The notes beneath the pieces were generated by a model, which ran no database searches, was not told where the DNA came from, and saw nothing but the letters and a program-made list of their open reading frames with translations. 64,000 bases of DNA from Rhizobacter sp. OV335 (GTDB taxonomy: Bacteria > Pseudomonadota > Gammaproteobacteria > Burkholderiales > Burkholderiaceae_C), in contig NZ_FRCQ01000024.1 in NCBI RefSeq assembly GCF_900142965.1, positions 62,001 through 126,000 of the forward strand, read 5' to 3'. Shown piece after piece: positions 46,701-55,298 of this stretch. The translations under genes were made by a program, and so were the position numbers. The first letter of the stretch is position 1, and the number at the start of each line of letters is the position of its first letter.

Positions 46701-47710
46701 TCGGCGGTGTAAACGGCGGCTGTGCGACCCAGCTCATCCACTACGGTCAGCACCGCCCCCACACTGGCGCTGCCGCCTGTCGCCGCCGAGCCACTCGCCA
46801 GGAAGTACGGCTGGGTCTCGATCACCTTCGTGCCGTTGGCGTCGTAAACCGTGTCGGCAACGATCACCGCGCCGTTGCGGCCGGCCGGTTGACCGGGTCC
46901 GTCGAAGCTTTCCGTCGACGTGCGGATCGCGCGACCCAGCTTGTCGTAGTAGGTGCGAGCGAAGGCACTCATCTTTGCGCCGCTCGCATCCCGCGCTTCG
47001 CTGTGCACGAAGCGCACGGCCAGCACGGGCAGCTCGTTGGCAGCCGGCGCCGGACAGCCAACTCCAGAGATCACCGTGTTGCTGCTCGCGTTCAGTCCGG
47101 CACCTGTGATGCAGTGCCAGGTCAACATGCTGGTTCCGTCCGCCAGCGACGACTTGATCGTGCGACCGAAGTCGTCGACGACAACACTGGCTGTCAGCCC
47201 GTTGATGTCCCTCACCTCAGTGGCCACTCCGAAGCGTGGGTCGTACAGCCGCTGGTCGTGCTGGAGCAGCGCGTTCTCCGAAGTGCTCATGAAGAGCCCT
47301 CCGGGCACATACACCGTCATGTTCGGCGTCAACGAGCCATTGGTCGTGATGCCCTGGGATCCCCCGTCGTAGTCGGCCTTTGCTGTGCGGGGTGCGAACA
47401 GGGAGCGGCCACCGGCACCGATGCAGTTTGCCACCGTCGTGTCGGTGATATTGCCGTTCACCAGATCACGCAAATAACTCGTCGTGGCGCACAGAGGCCC
47501 GATGCCGGGTTCAACGGTAGAGCTTTGCAGGGTGCCATTCGCGTTGTAGATCGCGCTCGTGGTGCGCGTGTAGTCGAACGGATTGGCTGGCACGTCTGGC
47601 CGTGTCTGCGCCGCGGCCTGCGGCAAGCATGCCACGAGTGCCATCCACGACAGCAGCACCCGGATGTGCCGTGTGAAGGTTGATGTCTTGATCTGGATGT
47701 ACCCAGTCAT
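43712..47710 (-). CDS. Exported RHS-repeat protein with PIN-like (DUF5615-type) C-terminal tip
   Basis: 1332 residues. A signal peptide is read in RHIRVLLSWMALVACLPQAA. The body has many RHS/YD repeats, and the RHS core ends with TAGLFIQADPHVTNPLNLQN...NPLNSTDPSGF near residue 1050. After a Gly/Asp-rich linker the tip shows AIILDVNLEAKGMVEALRAQ, then SVHEIFGSGKIADQKILELA and ARVLTRDVG, the acidic pattern of DUF5615 PIN-like nucleases. The start at 47710 has AAGGGAAG before it; earlier in-frame starts overlap the SpvB gene and would bury the signal peptide. It resembles a Tc-toxin C component: a shell releasing a toxic tip, here probably an RNase. The following small gene is the candidate immunity protein. 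Confidence 0.82.
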   Translation of the reverse strand: MTGYIQIKTSTFTRHIRVLLSWMALVACLPQAAAQTRPDVPANPFDYTRTTSAIYNANGTLQSSTVEPGIGPLCATTSYLRDLVNGNITDTTVANCIGAGGRSLFAPRTAKADYDGGSQGITTNGSLTPNMTVYVPGGLFMSTSENALLQHDQRLYDPRFGVATEVRDINGLTASVVVDDFGRTIKSSLADGTSMLTWHCITGAGLNASSNTVISGVGCPAPAANELPVLAVRFVHSEARDASGAKMSAFARTYYDKLGRAIRTSTESFDGPGQPAGRNGAVIVADTVYDANGTKVIETQPYFLASGSAATGGSASVGAVLTVVDELGRTAAVYTADPNAGASQGRSFGGSGPVAYGNYGSMLASTTTYAYSGLVTTTINDKGQVRTEEKSARGDILRVTDATGAQISYLPDAFGNVVKTLDALQNSVVALYDFKGRKVEMRDPDKGVISYCFDPLGQLKSQQNSKMRGGHAAAACPESNDSGITATAVVGWATLAYDKLGRLTQRIEPEFSSTWSYDRYAGGADCNKGVGKLCEVVTSHGIDKKIAYDNLGRELSNRTDVSGGPSFASAVSFDAATGRLSTKTFPTGLQIGYNYSMRGFLQSVSLKTAATVGPLPNAQGQVAASMSLPANTVLWQANVVDARGNIEQDRLVNNVIDVTTYEAATGHVLAVIAGVNGGAAVLSHQYVWDSINNLKSRTDNNGDGTGAAVSETFGYDGLNRLTQYTVVAPAIPQLSRSVDLKYNALGMLLSKSDVGNYAYGTQGANALQPHALKSLNSTTYGTDLDGNVTGATGGKYTQLAYTSFDNVDTATGSGGAQYRWQYDENHARIRETRVSGGNTRELWYLHPDNVGGLGFESEIDSSPATQSNRHFISAGGKIVGVLVSTGATQALTAGQLAPTVLGSIVLNKVEYWHKDHLGSLSATTDHLGNVTQRYAYDPFGKRRFTNGRYDEFGSVVVDWNPALNAGTARGFTGHEGLDDIGLVNMNGRLYDATAGLFIQADPHVTNPLNLQNYNRYGYVLNNPLNSTDPSGFDPSSFRGNAGAGSGGLWDDFLRWLRGGDGGDPGKAAGTGKSDGSGADGNSSGEAGQDGGKPGGDDKPSHKPPKIQCPRGSWCAVISVSDEAIAHAQENRQARMSAAASELDGNNGNDSVWGGLVARWNASLEENQKKYDKYIAEGGDPAALDTLPQDILPTGAGMALARGLLGRLSAKAVVRDTAEVANLTKTLAQVLRQKSGFADGGKAIILDVNLEAKGMVEALRAQGYNIRSVHEIFGSGKIADQKILELARTIDARVLTRDVGRQLDGGFFERAIHVDDRIRSAEGVGRILLEAFK

Positions 47711-47798
47711 GGAGCTTCCCTTTGGGCAGATGTCGCGCCACCTCGCGGGTGACGCCTTCATTTCGTCGGTGGATCTTGCGGGGCGGGATGCTGCGTGA

Positions 47799-50700
47799 TC
47801 AGTCATCAAGCAGTATCTGCAAGATGAGATTGATCAGCGCCGGGGTCAGAGTTGGGGTCGCACTGTTGCCCGCCGTGGCAGTCGCGTTGGCGGACGTGCC
47901 GGGCGATGCGGACAAAATCGCAGAAGGCGAGGCCGCCCGCACGGCGTTCCTTTTGACACGGCTCAGAATCCAGGTGCAGGTTTGCGTATCTGCACAGCCG
48001 GTGTTGTCGGGCCAATACTCGGTCGAGGCGACCTGCGTATAGGTGTCGTCGGGCCCATTGGTCAACGTGGTGGTTACCGTCACATTGATGGGATCGCCAT
48101 TTGCATTCACGGTGGCCTGCGTGGTAACTGTCGGCATCCCAATCCCTTTGAGGTCGACGCCTGTGCTCCGCGACCAAGCGGCATAAGGCCGCTTGATGAC
48201 TTGGCCAGACGGACAGGACACACCATTGGCAATGGCTGCGAAATCCGCTCCTGCCACGGAAGTCTGGTCGCAGTAGATGGTCGTGGTGCTACTAAAAAGG
48301 TTGCTGGCCGAACTCGTGTTCAGTGCGCTGCGATAGACAGTGTTGGTCGAAGGCATTCCGATGTACGGAAAGTCTTGCAACATCCGGATTTCGCTGGTGC
48401 GAGGTGCACCATTCGGTGCCACGGTTTGGCGGCGCATCAAGCGGAACCCCAGGTTGTCTCGGCCGGTGGTATCGGTCTTCATCCCGCCATAGCTGTACTC
48501 GGATTTGAAGGTGCCGCCAACACCATCGTCTGTTTGCAACGTGGCGACTACGTACAACGGCGGAGTAATGTCTTGTTTGGGCAGCACCGCCACATTGGGC
48601 GTACCGCGATCGCCGACATACCGCGGCCCCAATCGGTCACCCTCCAGCAGCGAATTCGCGAGGGGCACGTAGGTCATCGATGACACCACGCCCATGTTGC
48701 TCACGCTGAGCAACGTGTCCGGTGGCACCGGATCACTCTTCACATACAGCGCATTAGGAGCCGACAGAACCAGAAACTCAGGAGTACCTCTCCCAGTGAA
48801 GTCACCGACAACGGTGACGCTGCCCAGGATGCCATCAGCTTGCCTCAAGGCCTGAAGGTTCAGTAGAGTCGACCGCGTGAAGCTTCCATCCCCGTTGCTC
48901 AACGCCAGTGTGGGCAAGTAGTCGAGACTCCAAACGATGTCTTGCTTGCCATCTCCGTTCATGTCAATTCCGACCGCACTCGATCGATATTGATTGGCAA
49001 ACAAATCGCCTCCCACCGTCAGATTGAAAGCGGCGACAGGAGAGTAGAGCGCCGATGCCGTGTCCTTGACGGTGAGTTGATTCGGGCAGGCACCCGTCGT
49101 GCAGGAAGCGGATGCGCGAAGGACATCCCACTGCCCGTCACCGTTGTAGTCGAGTGGAATCGACGTCGGCCCCAGCGTGAAATAGGGGTAGTCGCTCAAG
49201 TACAGATAGTCAAAGTTTCCGTCGCCGCGAGATCGGGCAACATAGTTGAACAACGGTACCCCCCCTTGGCTGTGCTCAAGAATCGCGATATCGGGGAGGC
49301 CATCTTGGTCAAAGTCCAGGGCACTGCCTCCAAGTGCAGGTGCAGCGTTGTTGCTGTAGAGAGAGATATGAGCCAAGTTGCTGGCCAGTTCAGTGAATGC
49401 CCCCTGCCCATTGCCTTTGAATACTCGTGTGCAAACAATATTCGCACATTGATTCTGCAGGGGATCCCAGGCATTGGCGACCGGACGAATCGGCCGCATT
49501 GTGGTGATCGCATCGAGCAGGCCATCACCATCGACGTCCAGCAAATAGAATTCCCTGCCTTCACTCCACCAAGTTCCCACGCCTTGATCGGGCTTCCATG
49601 GATCGGCGGAGTTATTGGGCTGTCGATCGTGGAGGAGATCGACACCGGTGATCGCTTTGCGGTCAAACGTGCCATCGCCCTTGTTGATGAACAGCACCGT
49701 AGTCAACGGGTAGGAATTCCCGGCCGAGAAGCAGCCGGGCTGACTCGCCGAAGGGATGTCCGAGTAACGCGAAGAATTGAAGTACCTGAGAAGATCTACC
49801 AGACCGTCCCCGTTAAAGTCCTTCGCAATGACCTGAGTACAGCCGTCCTGCGAAAAGAGGAGGTCGCTGGTGATGTTGAAGTTTCCTGCCTGCGTGAATG
49901 ATCCGTCCCCTGCGCTCCACCATAGCTTGTTATCTGCGGGATTCTTGGACCAACTGAGGATGTCGGTTCGCCCATCGCCGTTGAAGTCGCCGGTCACGAC
50001 GCCCTTCGTACCGAATTGCTCCGTTGGATTGATTTGGGAATTCGGGCTGGTGTACAGCTGCAGCGAGCCCAGATTGAAAAATGTGTTCTTGCGGAAGGAC
50101 TCACCACCTCCTGTTGAGTAGGTGAAGCCCTCCCCGGGCAGACATCTGGTACTGCTGGCATCGCCGGCACAGGTATTTATCGAAAGCAATCGCGACCGCT
50201 TGGTGACGGGGCCGATGTCGTACACGAGTTGAGCGGTGGTGACGGCTACTGCCGCTGTGTTGACTCCGAGGGCCCCGGTATTGCCGGCATTGGTGTAGGT
50301 TGTGATCGAGGCCAGCCGGCGCGCACGGACCGCCTTGGAGAATCCTCGATAGCTTTCGGTAACATCCTGCGGCGCTCCTCCGAGCCGGTCGATGTAGTTG
50401 AACACCACCTTGTTGTTGCTGTATTGAACCTCGACCAGGTTCCACTCGTGGCCCGGTGCGTAGGCCCCAACACTGCCTGCGACGACATCACGTTGCGAAT
50501 ACTTGAAGTCAACATGATTGCCAAAAATGTCTGCGATGCGCGACACGGCCCACGATTGCGCGTAGTGATTGGTCTGCGAAGCGGGCCAATAGGCGCCGAC
50601 GGTCGCGCTGGTGTTGACGTCCGAGGTCTCCGGGTTGTTGCCGTAGTCGATGATCCGCCCGCCCTTGGTCCACACGCGGAAATACATCGGGCCCGAAGCT

Positions 50701-51203
50701 GCATTGCTGCCATCGGCGAATCCGTAGGCCCGAATGCGCGCATATGAGTCACGCTCGGTGCGGTACTCGCGGTAACTTCCCGCCGCCAAACCTGCTGCGT
50801 CACCCTTGCCTGCGCCTGTCACGGGGTTGCCCGAGGCATCCAGCGGTATCAGCCGTTCACCATCCAGGCACAGCTTGTCATTGGCGTTGAACAGAACACT
50901 CACGTGAACGCCGTCGGTCGCCCGCACTGCCGCGCAACGCGTCAGTGTCGACACGCCCTGCAAGGACCATCCATAGCCCACCGCTCCGTTGCTGCGATTG
51001 CCGCTGGAGTACGACAGCCCGAGTTGCGGCGCCATTCCACCGATGCCCGGCGGTACCGCGATCGTGTGTTCGTAGCTGGCGGTACCGCCGTTGGAAACGG
51101 TCACTTGCGACTGCGCCGCCGCCGCGGCGGCGAAGAACAAGGGGGCAGCACACGACATGCGCGTGAGTACCCGCTGGGCCGCGCATACAGTTGGATGACG
51201 CAT
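47799..51203 (-). CDS. Exported SpvB/FG-GAP repeat protein, Tc-toxin B-like
   Basis: 1134 residues. The N-terminus has a signal sequence ending in an alanine run, then the SpvB domain start (QVTVSNGGTASYEHTIAVPP, QLGLSYSSGNRSNGAVGYGW). FG-GAP/VCBS calcium-binding repeats follow: DFNGDGRTDILSW, DFNGDGLVDLLRY, DVDGDGLLDAITT, DFDQDGLPDIAIL, DYNGDGQWDVLR and DMNGDGKQDIVW. The last third continues as in Tc B components. Together with the RHS protein 88 bases downstream it looks like a split B-C cocoon, each half with its own signal peptide. Lower G+C than the flanking core genes suggests acquisition. Confidence 0.85.
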   Translation of the reverse strand: MRHPTVCAAQRVLTRMSCAAPLFFAAAAAAQSQVTVSNGGTASYEHTIAVPPGIGGMAPQLGLSYSSGNRSNGAVGYGWSLQGVSTLTRCAAVRATDGVHVSVLFNANDKLCLDGERLIPLDASGNPVTGAGKGDAAGLAAGSYREYRTERDSYARIRAYGFADGSNAASGPMYFRVWTKGGRIIDYGNNPETSDVNTSATVGAYWPASQTNHYAQSWAVSRIADIFGNHVDFKYSQRDVVAGSVGAYAPGHEWNLVEVQYSNNKVVFNYIDRLGGAPQDVTESYRGFSKAVRARRLASITTYTNAGNTGALGVNTAAVAVTTAQLVYDIGPVTKRSRLLSINTCAGDASSTRCLPGEGFTYSTGGGESFRKNTFFNLGSLQLYTSPNSQINPTEQFGTKGVVTGDFNGDGRTDILSWSKNPADNKLWWSAGDGSFTQAGNFNITSDLLFSQDGCTQVIAKDFNGDGLVDLLRYFNSSRYSDIPSASQPGCFSAGNSYPLTTVLFINKGDGTFDRKAITGVDLLHDRQPNNSADPWKPDQGVGTWWSEGREFYLLDVDGDGLLDAITTMRPIRPVANAWDPLQNQCANIVCTRVFKGNGQGAFTELASNLAHISLYSNNAAPALGGSALDFDQDGLPDIAILEHSQGGVPLFNYVARSRGDGNFDYLYLSDYPYFTLGPTSIPLDYNGDGQWDVLRASASCTTGACPNQLTVKDTASALYSPVAAFNLTVGGDLFANQYRSSAVGIDMNGDGKQDIVWSLDYLPTLALSNGDGSFTRSTLLNLQALRQADGILGSVTVVGDFTGRGTPEFLVLSAPNALYVKSDPVPPDTLLSVSNMGVVSSMTYVPLANSLLEGDRLGPRYVGDRGTPNVAVLPKQDITPPLYVVATLQTDDGVGGTFKSEYSYGGMKTDTTGRDNLGFRLMRRQTVAPNGAPRTSEIRMLQDFPYIGMPSTNTVYRSALNTSSASNLFSSTTTIYCDQTSVAGADFAAIANGVSCPSGQVIKRPYAAWSRSTGVDLKGIGMPTVTTQATVNANGDPINVTVTTTLTNGPDDTYTQVASTEYWPDNTGCADTQTCTWILSRVKRNAVRAASPSAILSASPGTSANATATAGNSATPTLTPALINLILQILLDD

Positions 51204-51325
51204 GGTTGTCAGCTCGAAGGGGATGGCGCCAAAGGGCGCATTGGAGATTGGACGAGGCGGACAGAGCCTCGGGCTGGCGGAGTACTTCAGGGCAGCGCCA
51301 CCGGAACGTGCGCTGCTGGTGCGGC

Positions 51326-51688
51326 CTATTGCGCGATCGAGACGTACCCGATGTGGCAGAAGCTCCCTTCAGTCGTCGTGAAGAGCCTCACGTTGACGCC
51401 TTGAACCTTGGCGACCAACAGCGCAGCCACATAAGTCTTGTAGTTGCTGTCAGCCTCGTTCAGAAATGCCCACGTGGTTCCACCGGTGCACATCTGCGTG
51501 CCGCCGTCCAGCACGACACGAAAGCCGTAGTTGCTTCCGCCGGTAACGTCGACGGACGTCACCTTGCCACTTGCATTTCCATCCCATGCGCGCACTGGAA
51601 AGCTCAGCGTTGTCGCGAGCAGTAGCGCAATTGACCAAAGGAATTTTGGGAATCGACGTGTCGGGAAAGCAAGCCACTCTGAATTCAT
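51326..51688 (-). CDS. Small exported protein of unknown function, first gene of the RHS locus
   Basis: 120 residues. A signal peptide (FLWSIALLLATTLSFPVRAW) is followed by a compact ~85-residue domain with two cysteines (MCTGGTTWAFLNEADSNYKT; GSFCHIGYVSIAQ), which could form a disulphide bridge in the periplasm. I do not know the family. AGGAG stands seven bases before the ATG. It lies 122 bases upstream of the SpvB gene on the same strand, so it may be part of the export or binding apparatus of that locus. Confidence 0.75.
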   Translation of the reverse strand: MNSEWLAFPTRRFPKFLWSIALLLATTLSFPVRAWDGNASGKVTSVDVTGGSNYGFRVVLDGGTQMCTGGTTWAFLNEADSNYKTYVAALLVAKVQGVNVRLFTTTEGSFCHIGYVSIAQ

Positions 51689-52058
51689 GATGTTCTCCTC
51701 ATCAAGCCGACTCGGTCGGCCCCTCTCTGTGTTGCGGGATTTCGGTCTGTTTGATCGCGGCGCAGGTTAGCTCACGCGATCTCCGTTGGCAAACGCTTTG
51801 TGGCGTCTGCGGCCTCCCGTCTCGTTGCAGCGAATAGACCGAAATCACGTTGTCATTGATTCGGACATGGGACTCATCGTTGTTCACAATTCCCGCAGGA
51901 TAGACAGACAACGAAGGCAGATTCAACACCGCGTGATGGCCGAGGTTGATCGCTGCTCTTCTCCTATGGTGCCCACGTCAATTCACGAACCCTTCGTACG
52001 GCTCTTCTGTCGAAGATTGGAACTACGGGCAGTAGCGCGCCCGTCGAAGGGCCGTCTC
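51689..52058. other. Non-coding stretch upstream of the RHS locus
   Basis: About 370 bases between the small exported protein gene and the terminator of the TonB receptor gene. I see no convincing gene. It must hold the promoter of the minus-strand RHS locus, but I cannot point to clear boxes. Near 51980-52050 there are weak, degenerate echoes of the REP family (CCCTTCGTACGG, CCCGTCGAAGGG). Confidence 0.5.
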
Positions 52059-52067
52059 AAAAAAAAA

Positions 52068-52088
52068 GGTGGGGCAATGTGCCCCACC
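52068..52088 (-). terminator. Intrinsic terminator of the TonB-dependent receptor gene
   Basis: GGTGGGGC / GCCCCACC, an 8-base perfect stem with an AATGT loop. On the minus strand it is followed by a U-run (plus strand A-run 52059-52067). It lies 30 bases beyond the stop at 52118. Confidence 0.9.
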
Positions 52089-52117
52089 CTTGATCCCATC
52101 TTCGACGTCCTCTGCAA

Positions 52118-54916
52118 TTACATCTTCAAGCGCAGCGAGAGGTAGTACTGGCGGCCGTTCACGTAGAACGCGGTCGGCTGGTCCGGGTTGTTCGCGTAGT
52201 ACTTCAGCTTCGGGTTGTTCAGGTTCATCCCGTCCAGCGTGATGGTCAGGTTGTCGCTGACCTTGTAGCCGATCGACGCCGACACGTTGTCGGTGTCATC
52301 CTGGTACTGCGCCGTGCTGCGGTCCAGGCCGTTGTAGAACTTCGAGCGGAAGCTGTAGTTCACGCGGGCGTTGAACGAGTCGTTCTCGAAGTAGCCGGAA
52401 ACGTTGTAGGTGTTCTTCGACGCACCCACCAGCGGTCCACCGCCACTTTCCTTGCCATCGGCGTAGGTGTAGTTCGTGATGAAACCGAAGCCCGCACCGA
52501 CGGGTTGTTGGTAGGCGAGCTCGATGCCCTTCACGCTACCGCTGCTGTTGATCGGCGAGGTGACCCTGTAGATCTCCGACGCGCCGGTCTTGATGTTCAC
52601 GAACGCGGCGTCCGTCGTGCCATAGCTCACATAGTTCGTCAGGTCCATGTAGAACAGACCGGCCGACAGAAGCGCACGGGGGGCGAAGTACCACTCCAGG
52701 CTGGCGTCTACGTTGGTCGAGCGGATCGGCTCCAGATTGGGGTTGCCGCCGCTGCCGGTGTGGTTCAGGTCGTCCAGGCTCACCGAACCGCCCAACGCGC
52801 TGTAGTCTGGTCGAGCCATGGTCTTCGCGATGCCAAAGCGGCTCACCAGATCCTTCGACAGGTCATAGCGCAGGTTCAAGCTCGGAAGAACATCGGTGTA
52901 GTCATTCGCGATTTCCTTCTGATAGAACGGACCGAAGGCTGAGGTCGTGATGGCGCCAGGGACCGAGCACGCCTTGAGCACCTCGCAGTCTTGGCCCGCT
53001 GCGCCTGCCTTGATTGCGAAGTTGTTCAGGACTCGTTCGCCAGTGCGAACGATGCGCACGCCAACGTTGCCGCCCCAACCCGTCCCTTCGAACGAACCCA
53101 TCACGTAGGCCGCCGAGTTTTTCTCCTTCAGCGAGAACTCACCGGCCCAGTTGCGGCGAAGAACCGGGTCGCGATTGGAGTACTTGTCGCTCCAGGCTTC
53201 GAGGATGGCGGGATCGAGTTGCCATGGATTCCTGGGGAACACGCCGCCACCCAGGCCGGACCCAAAGTTGCCCGGATACGTCGTGCCGTTCCAGGCGGGC
53301 TGGTTGGCGGCGTCGAAAGCGCCGGCGGCAGGGCCCTGGCCGGTCTGGTTGGATTCGCGCTTGTGCTCTGCAACCCGGACCCCGAACTTCAGCGTCGTGA
53401 AGATGCCTGCGTCAAGAGCGTATTCGCCATCCAGTTGCCCCCAGGTCTCCTTGTCGAGCGTTGACGCGGGGCTGGCACCGAAGACCCAGTCCAGGCCGGT
53501 GCCGGGTGCGTTGTAGTTCGACGGGTCACCGCCGATCAGGGCCGCGTCGGCAGGAGAACCCAGGCCGTGCAAGGTGTAGCTGGCGCCGGTCCCCTTGACA
53601 TCGGCTTCGTAGACTGCCTGCTTCGGCGTTTCGCCCTTGCCCTTGGACGTGCCGAGCTTGCCCGAAACGGCAAATCTGTCGTTGACCTGCAGCTTGCCGT
53701 CAAGGTTGTAGAAGGTGCTGTCCGAATTGGCGCCCGGGCGATAGATCTGATCGACGATGCCCGCTTGCGCACCCGGAGCGAAGCTCGCGGACACCAGGGT
53801 ATTGTTCTGAACGACATAGCCAGGCAGCGGTGCTTGGCCCGCACCGGCGTTCAGGATGTTCTTCGGCCAGACGAGGAAGTTGCGATTGAAGTTGGTCGCT
53901 TCCATGTGCGACTTGAATGCGCTGAGGTCAAGCGTCAAATCGTTCGTCGGCTTGATCTGGACGTCGATCAGTCCGCCGGTCCGCTTGCGCTCCTGTTCGA
54001 ACAGCGCGGACCCGATGGCATTCGGGTACCAGACTCCAAGCAAATCCGGATTCGTGTCAGTGATCACGCCCTTCTGGATCTGCGTATACCCGAGCATTTC
54101 CTGCCCGTCGCGACGCAGGTGGCGCTTCTCCGAGAAACCCTGTACCAGCACGCCGAATGTCTTGGCATCGTTCTGCCAGTTGAACATCGCACTCAGCTGC
54201 GGATCGGTCTTCTCAGGCAGGTCGGCATACACCGCACCGACCGTGGCTTCCAGCGTCACCTGCTTCTTGAAGTCCAGCGGCTTGCGGGTCTGAATGTCGA
54301 CGGTGCCGGCCACGCCGCCCTCGACCAGATCGGCACGCGAGCTCTTGTTGATGACGACGGTGTCGACCAGTTCGGACGGCAGCAGCGAGTAGCTGACGCT
54401 GCGGCCTACCGTGCCGACCTGGTTCAGCACGAACCAGTCGCCCGAGCCAACCATGTGCCCGTTGATCATCGTCTGCGTCAGGCTGGGGTTGGTCCCCCGC
54501 AGGCTCACGCGGTCAGCTTCGTCGAAGCCACCCTCGCCCGCACCGGCGGAGCTGATGTTGACACCCGGCACGCGCTGCAGCGAATCGGCCACGTTCTTGT
54601 CCGGCATCTTGCCGATGTCTTCGGACGTGATGACATCCACCACCGAGTCGGCATTGCGCTTCTTGCTCAGCGACTGCTGCAGCGAGCCACGAATGCCGGT
54701 GATCACCACCGCCTCCAGGTTCTGGGCATTCTTCCCGGGGGCCGCGGTTTCCACCGGCTTCTCGGCGACCACCGGTGCCGATGCGGCTTGCGCCGGTTGC
54801 GGTGCCGACGCGGCTGCAGCCGCCGGCGCGGCCGCGTCCTGCGCATGGGCTGCGGTCATCGCGCTCATCAGAGCAAGCGCGACCGCGGATGCGATGGGAG
54901 TCCTTTTAGCTTTCAT
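52118..54916 (-). CDS. TonB-dependent outer-membrane receptor (Xanthomonas/Caulobacter carbohydrate type)
   Basis: 932 residues. A signal peptide (AVALALMSAMTAAHA) and an Ala/Pro-rich stretch precede the plug domain: VVITGIRGSLQQSLSKKRNA, DVITSEDIGKMPDKNVADSL, RVPGVNISS and RVSLRGTNPS. This matches the receptor subfamily common in Xanthomonas and Caulobacter for carbohydrate uptake. The barrel ends YYLSLRLKM. Its divergent neighbour is a HutC-type GntR regulator, and its promoter shares an operator-like sequence with the GlcNAc operon 8 kb away, so chitin oligosaccharides or other GlcNAc glycans are the likely cargo. Confidence 0.92.
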   Translation of the reverse strand: MKAKRTPIASAVALALMSAMTAAHAQDAAAPAAAAASAPQPAQAASAPVVAEKPVETAAPGKNAQNLEAVVITGIRGSLQQSLSKKRNADSVVDVITSEDIGKMPDKNVADSLQRVPGVNISSAGAGEGGFDEADRVSLRGTNPSLTQTMINGHMVGSGDWFVLNQVGTVGRSVSYSLLPSELVDTVVINKSSRADLVEGGVAGTVDIQTRKPLDFKKQVTLEATVGAVYADLPEKTDPQLSAMFNWQNDAKTFGVLVQGFSEKRHLRRDGQEMLGYTQIQKGVITDTNPDLLGVWYPNAIGSALFEQERKRTGGLIDVQIKPTNDLTLDLSAFKSHMEATNFNRNFLVWPKNILNAGAGQAPLPGYVVQNNTLVSASFAPGAQAGIVDQIYRPGANSDSTFYNLDGKLQVNDRFAVSGKLGTSKGKGETPKQAVYEADVKGTGASYTLHGLGSPADAALIGGDPSNYNAPGTGLDWVFGASPASTLDKETWGQLDGEYALDAGIFTTLKFGVRVAEHKRESNQTGQGPAAGAFDAANQPAWNGTTYPGNFGSGLGGGVFPRNPWQLDPAILEAWSDKYSNRDPVLRRNWAGEFSLKEKNSAAYVMGSFEGTGWGGNVGVRIVRTGERVLNNFAIKAGAAGQDCEVLKACSVPGAITTSAFGPFYQKEIANDYTDVLPSLNLRYDLSKDLVSRFGIAKTMARPDYSALGGSVSLDDLNHTGSGGNPNLEPIRSTNVDASLEWYFAPRALLSAGLFYMDLTNYVSYGTTDAAFVNIKTGASEIYRVTSPINSSGSVKGIELAYQQPVGAGFGFITNYTYADGKESGGGPLVGASKNTYNVSGYFENDSFNARVNYSFRSKFYNGLDRSTAQYQDDTDNVSASIGYKVSDNLTITLDGMNLNNPKLKYYANNPDQPTAFYVNGRQYYLSLRLKM

Positions 54917-55298
54917 GTCTGCCTCTGTTGCCTGGGTTAATGGGCCGCCGAAACTGATTCGGCCTGTTAGGAAACCTGGGACCTCATCTGCAGACCACCT
55001 GGGAAGTGGACTGCAGCTCCTTCCCCCGAGAACCGTGACGCTTTTGATGCCAGTTCTAGTACCAGTAAGCTACCACTAGAGGCCACTATGCTACCAATTT
55101 CACACGATTGCAATAGCGTCCGACGCCTGCAACAGCGGGGTAACCACTGATGTAAAGTGCGGTCTGGCGGCCACCCAAACTGTCATTCGTGCGGTCCTTT
55201 CGGACCTCTTGTATTGAATTGGTATGGTCGATCCCCATCTGCCCTTGAGAGATCGCCGCAACCCGGCCTGTCGGCCGGACAAAACAAAAGGGGTTTGC
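54917..55298. promoter_or_regulatory. Divergent control region between the TonB receptor and GntR genes, with GlcNAc-type operator sequences
   Basis: CCAGTT, a C, then TAGTACCAG (55057-55065) and TACCA (55071-55075) closely match CCAGTT-TAGTACCAG-TACCA in front of the nagK operon. Further half-sites are TACCAATT (55092-55099) and TTGGTAT (55219-55225). TGGTAT half-sites fit HutC-subfamily GntR regulators of GlcNAc genes (NagQ/NagR/DasR type). An AAAGGGG ribosome-binding site precedes the GntR start. Confidence 0.65.

Noticed and set aside
45233..47683. An 816-codon open frame on the plus strand opposite the RHS gene
   Set aside because: No domain; the opposite strand has clear RHS repeats and core.
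47711..47806. Longer start for the RHS protein (ATG at 47806)
   Set aside because: It would place 32 charged residues before an evident signal peptide; the ATG at 47710 has a good ribosome-binding site.
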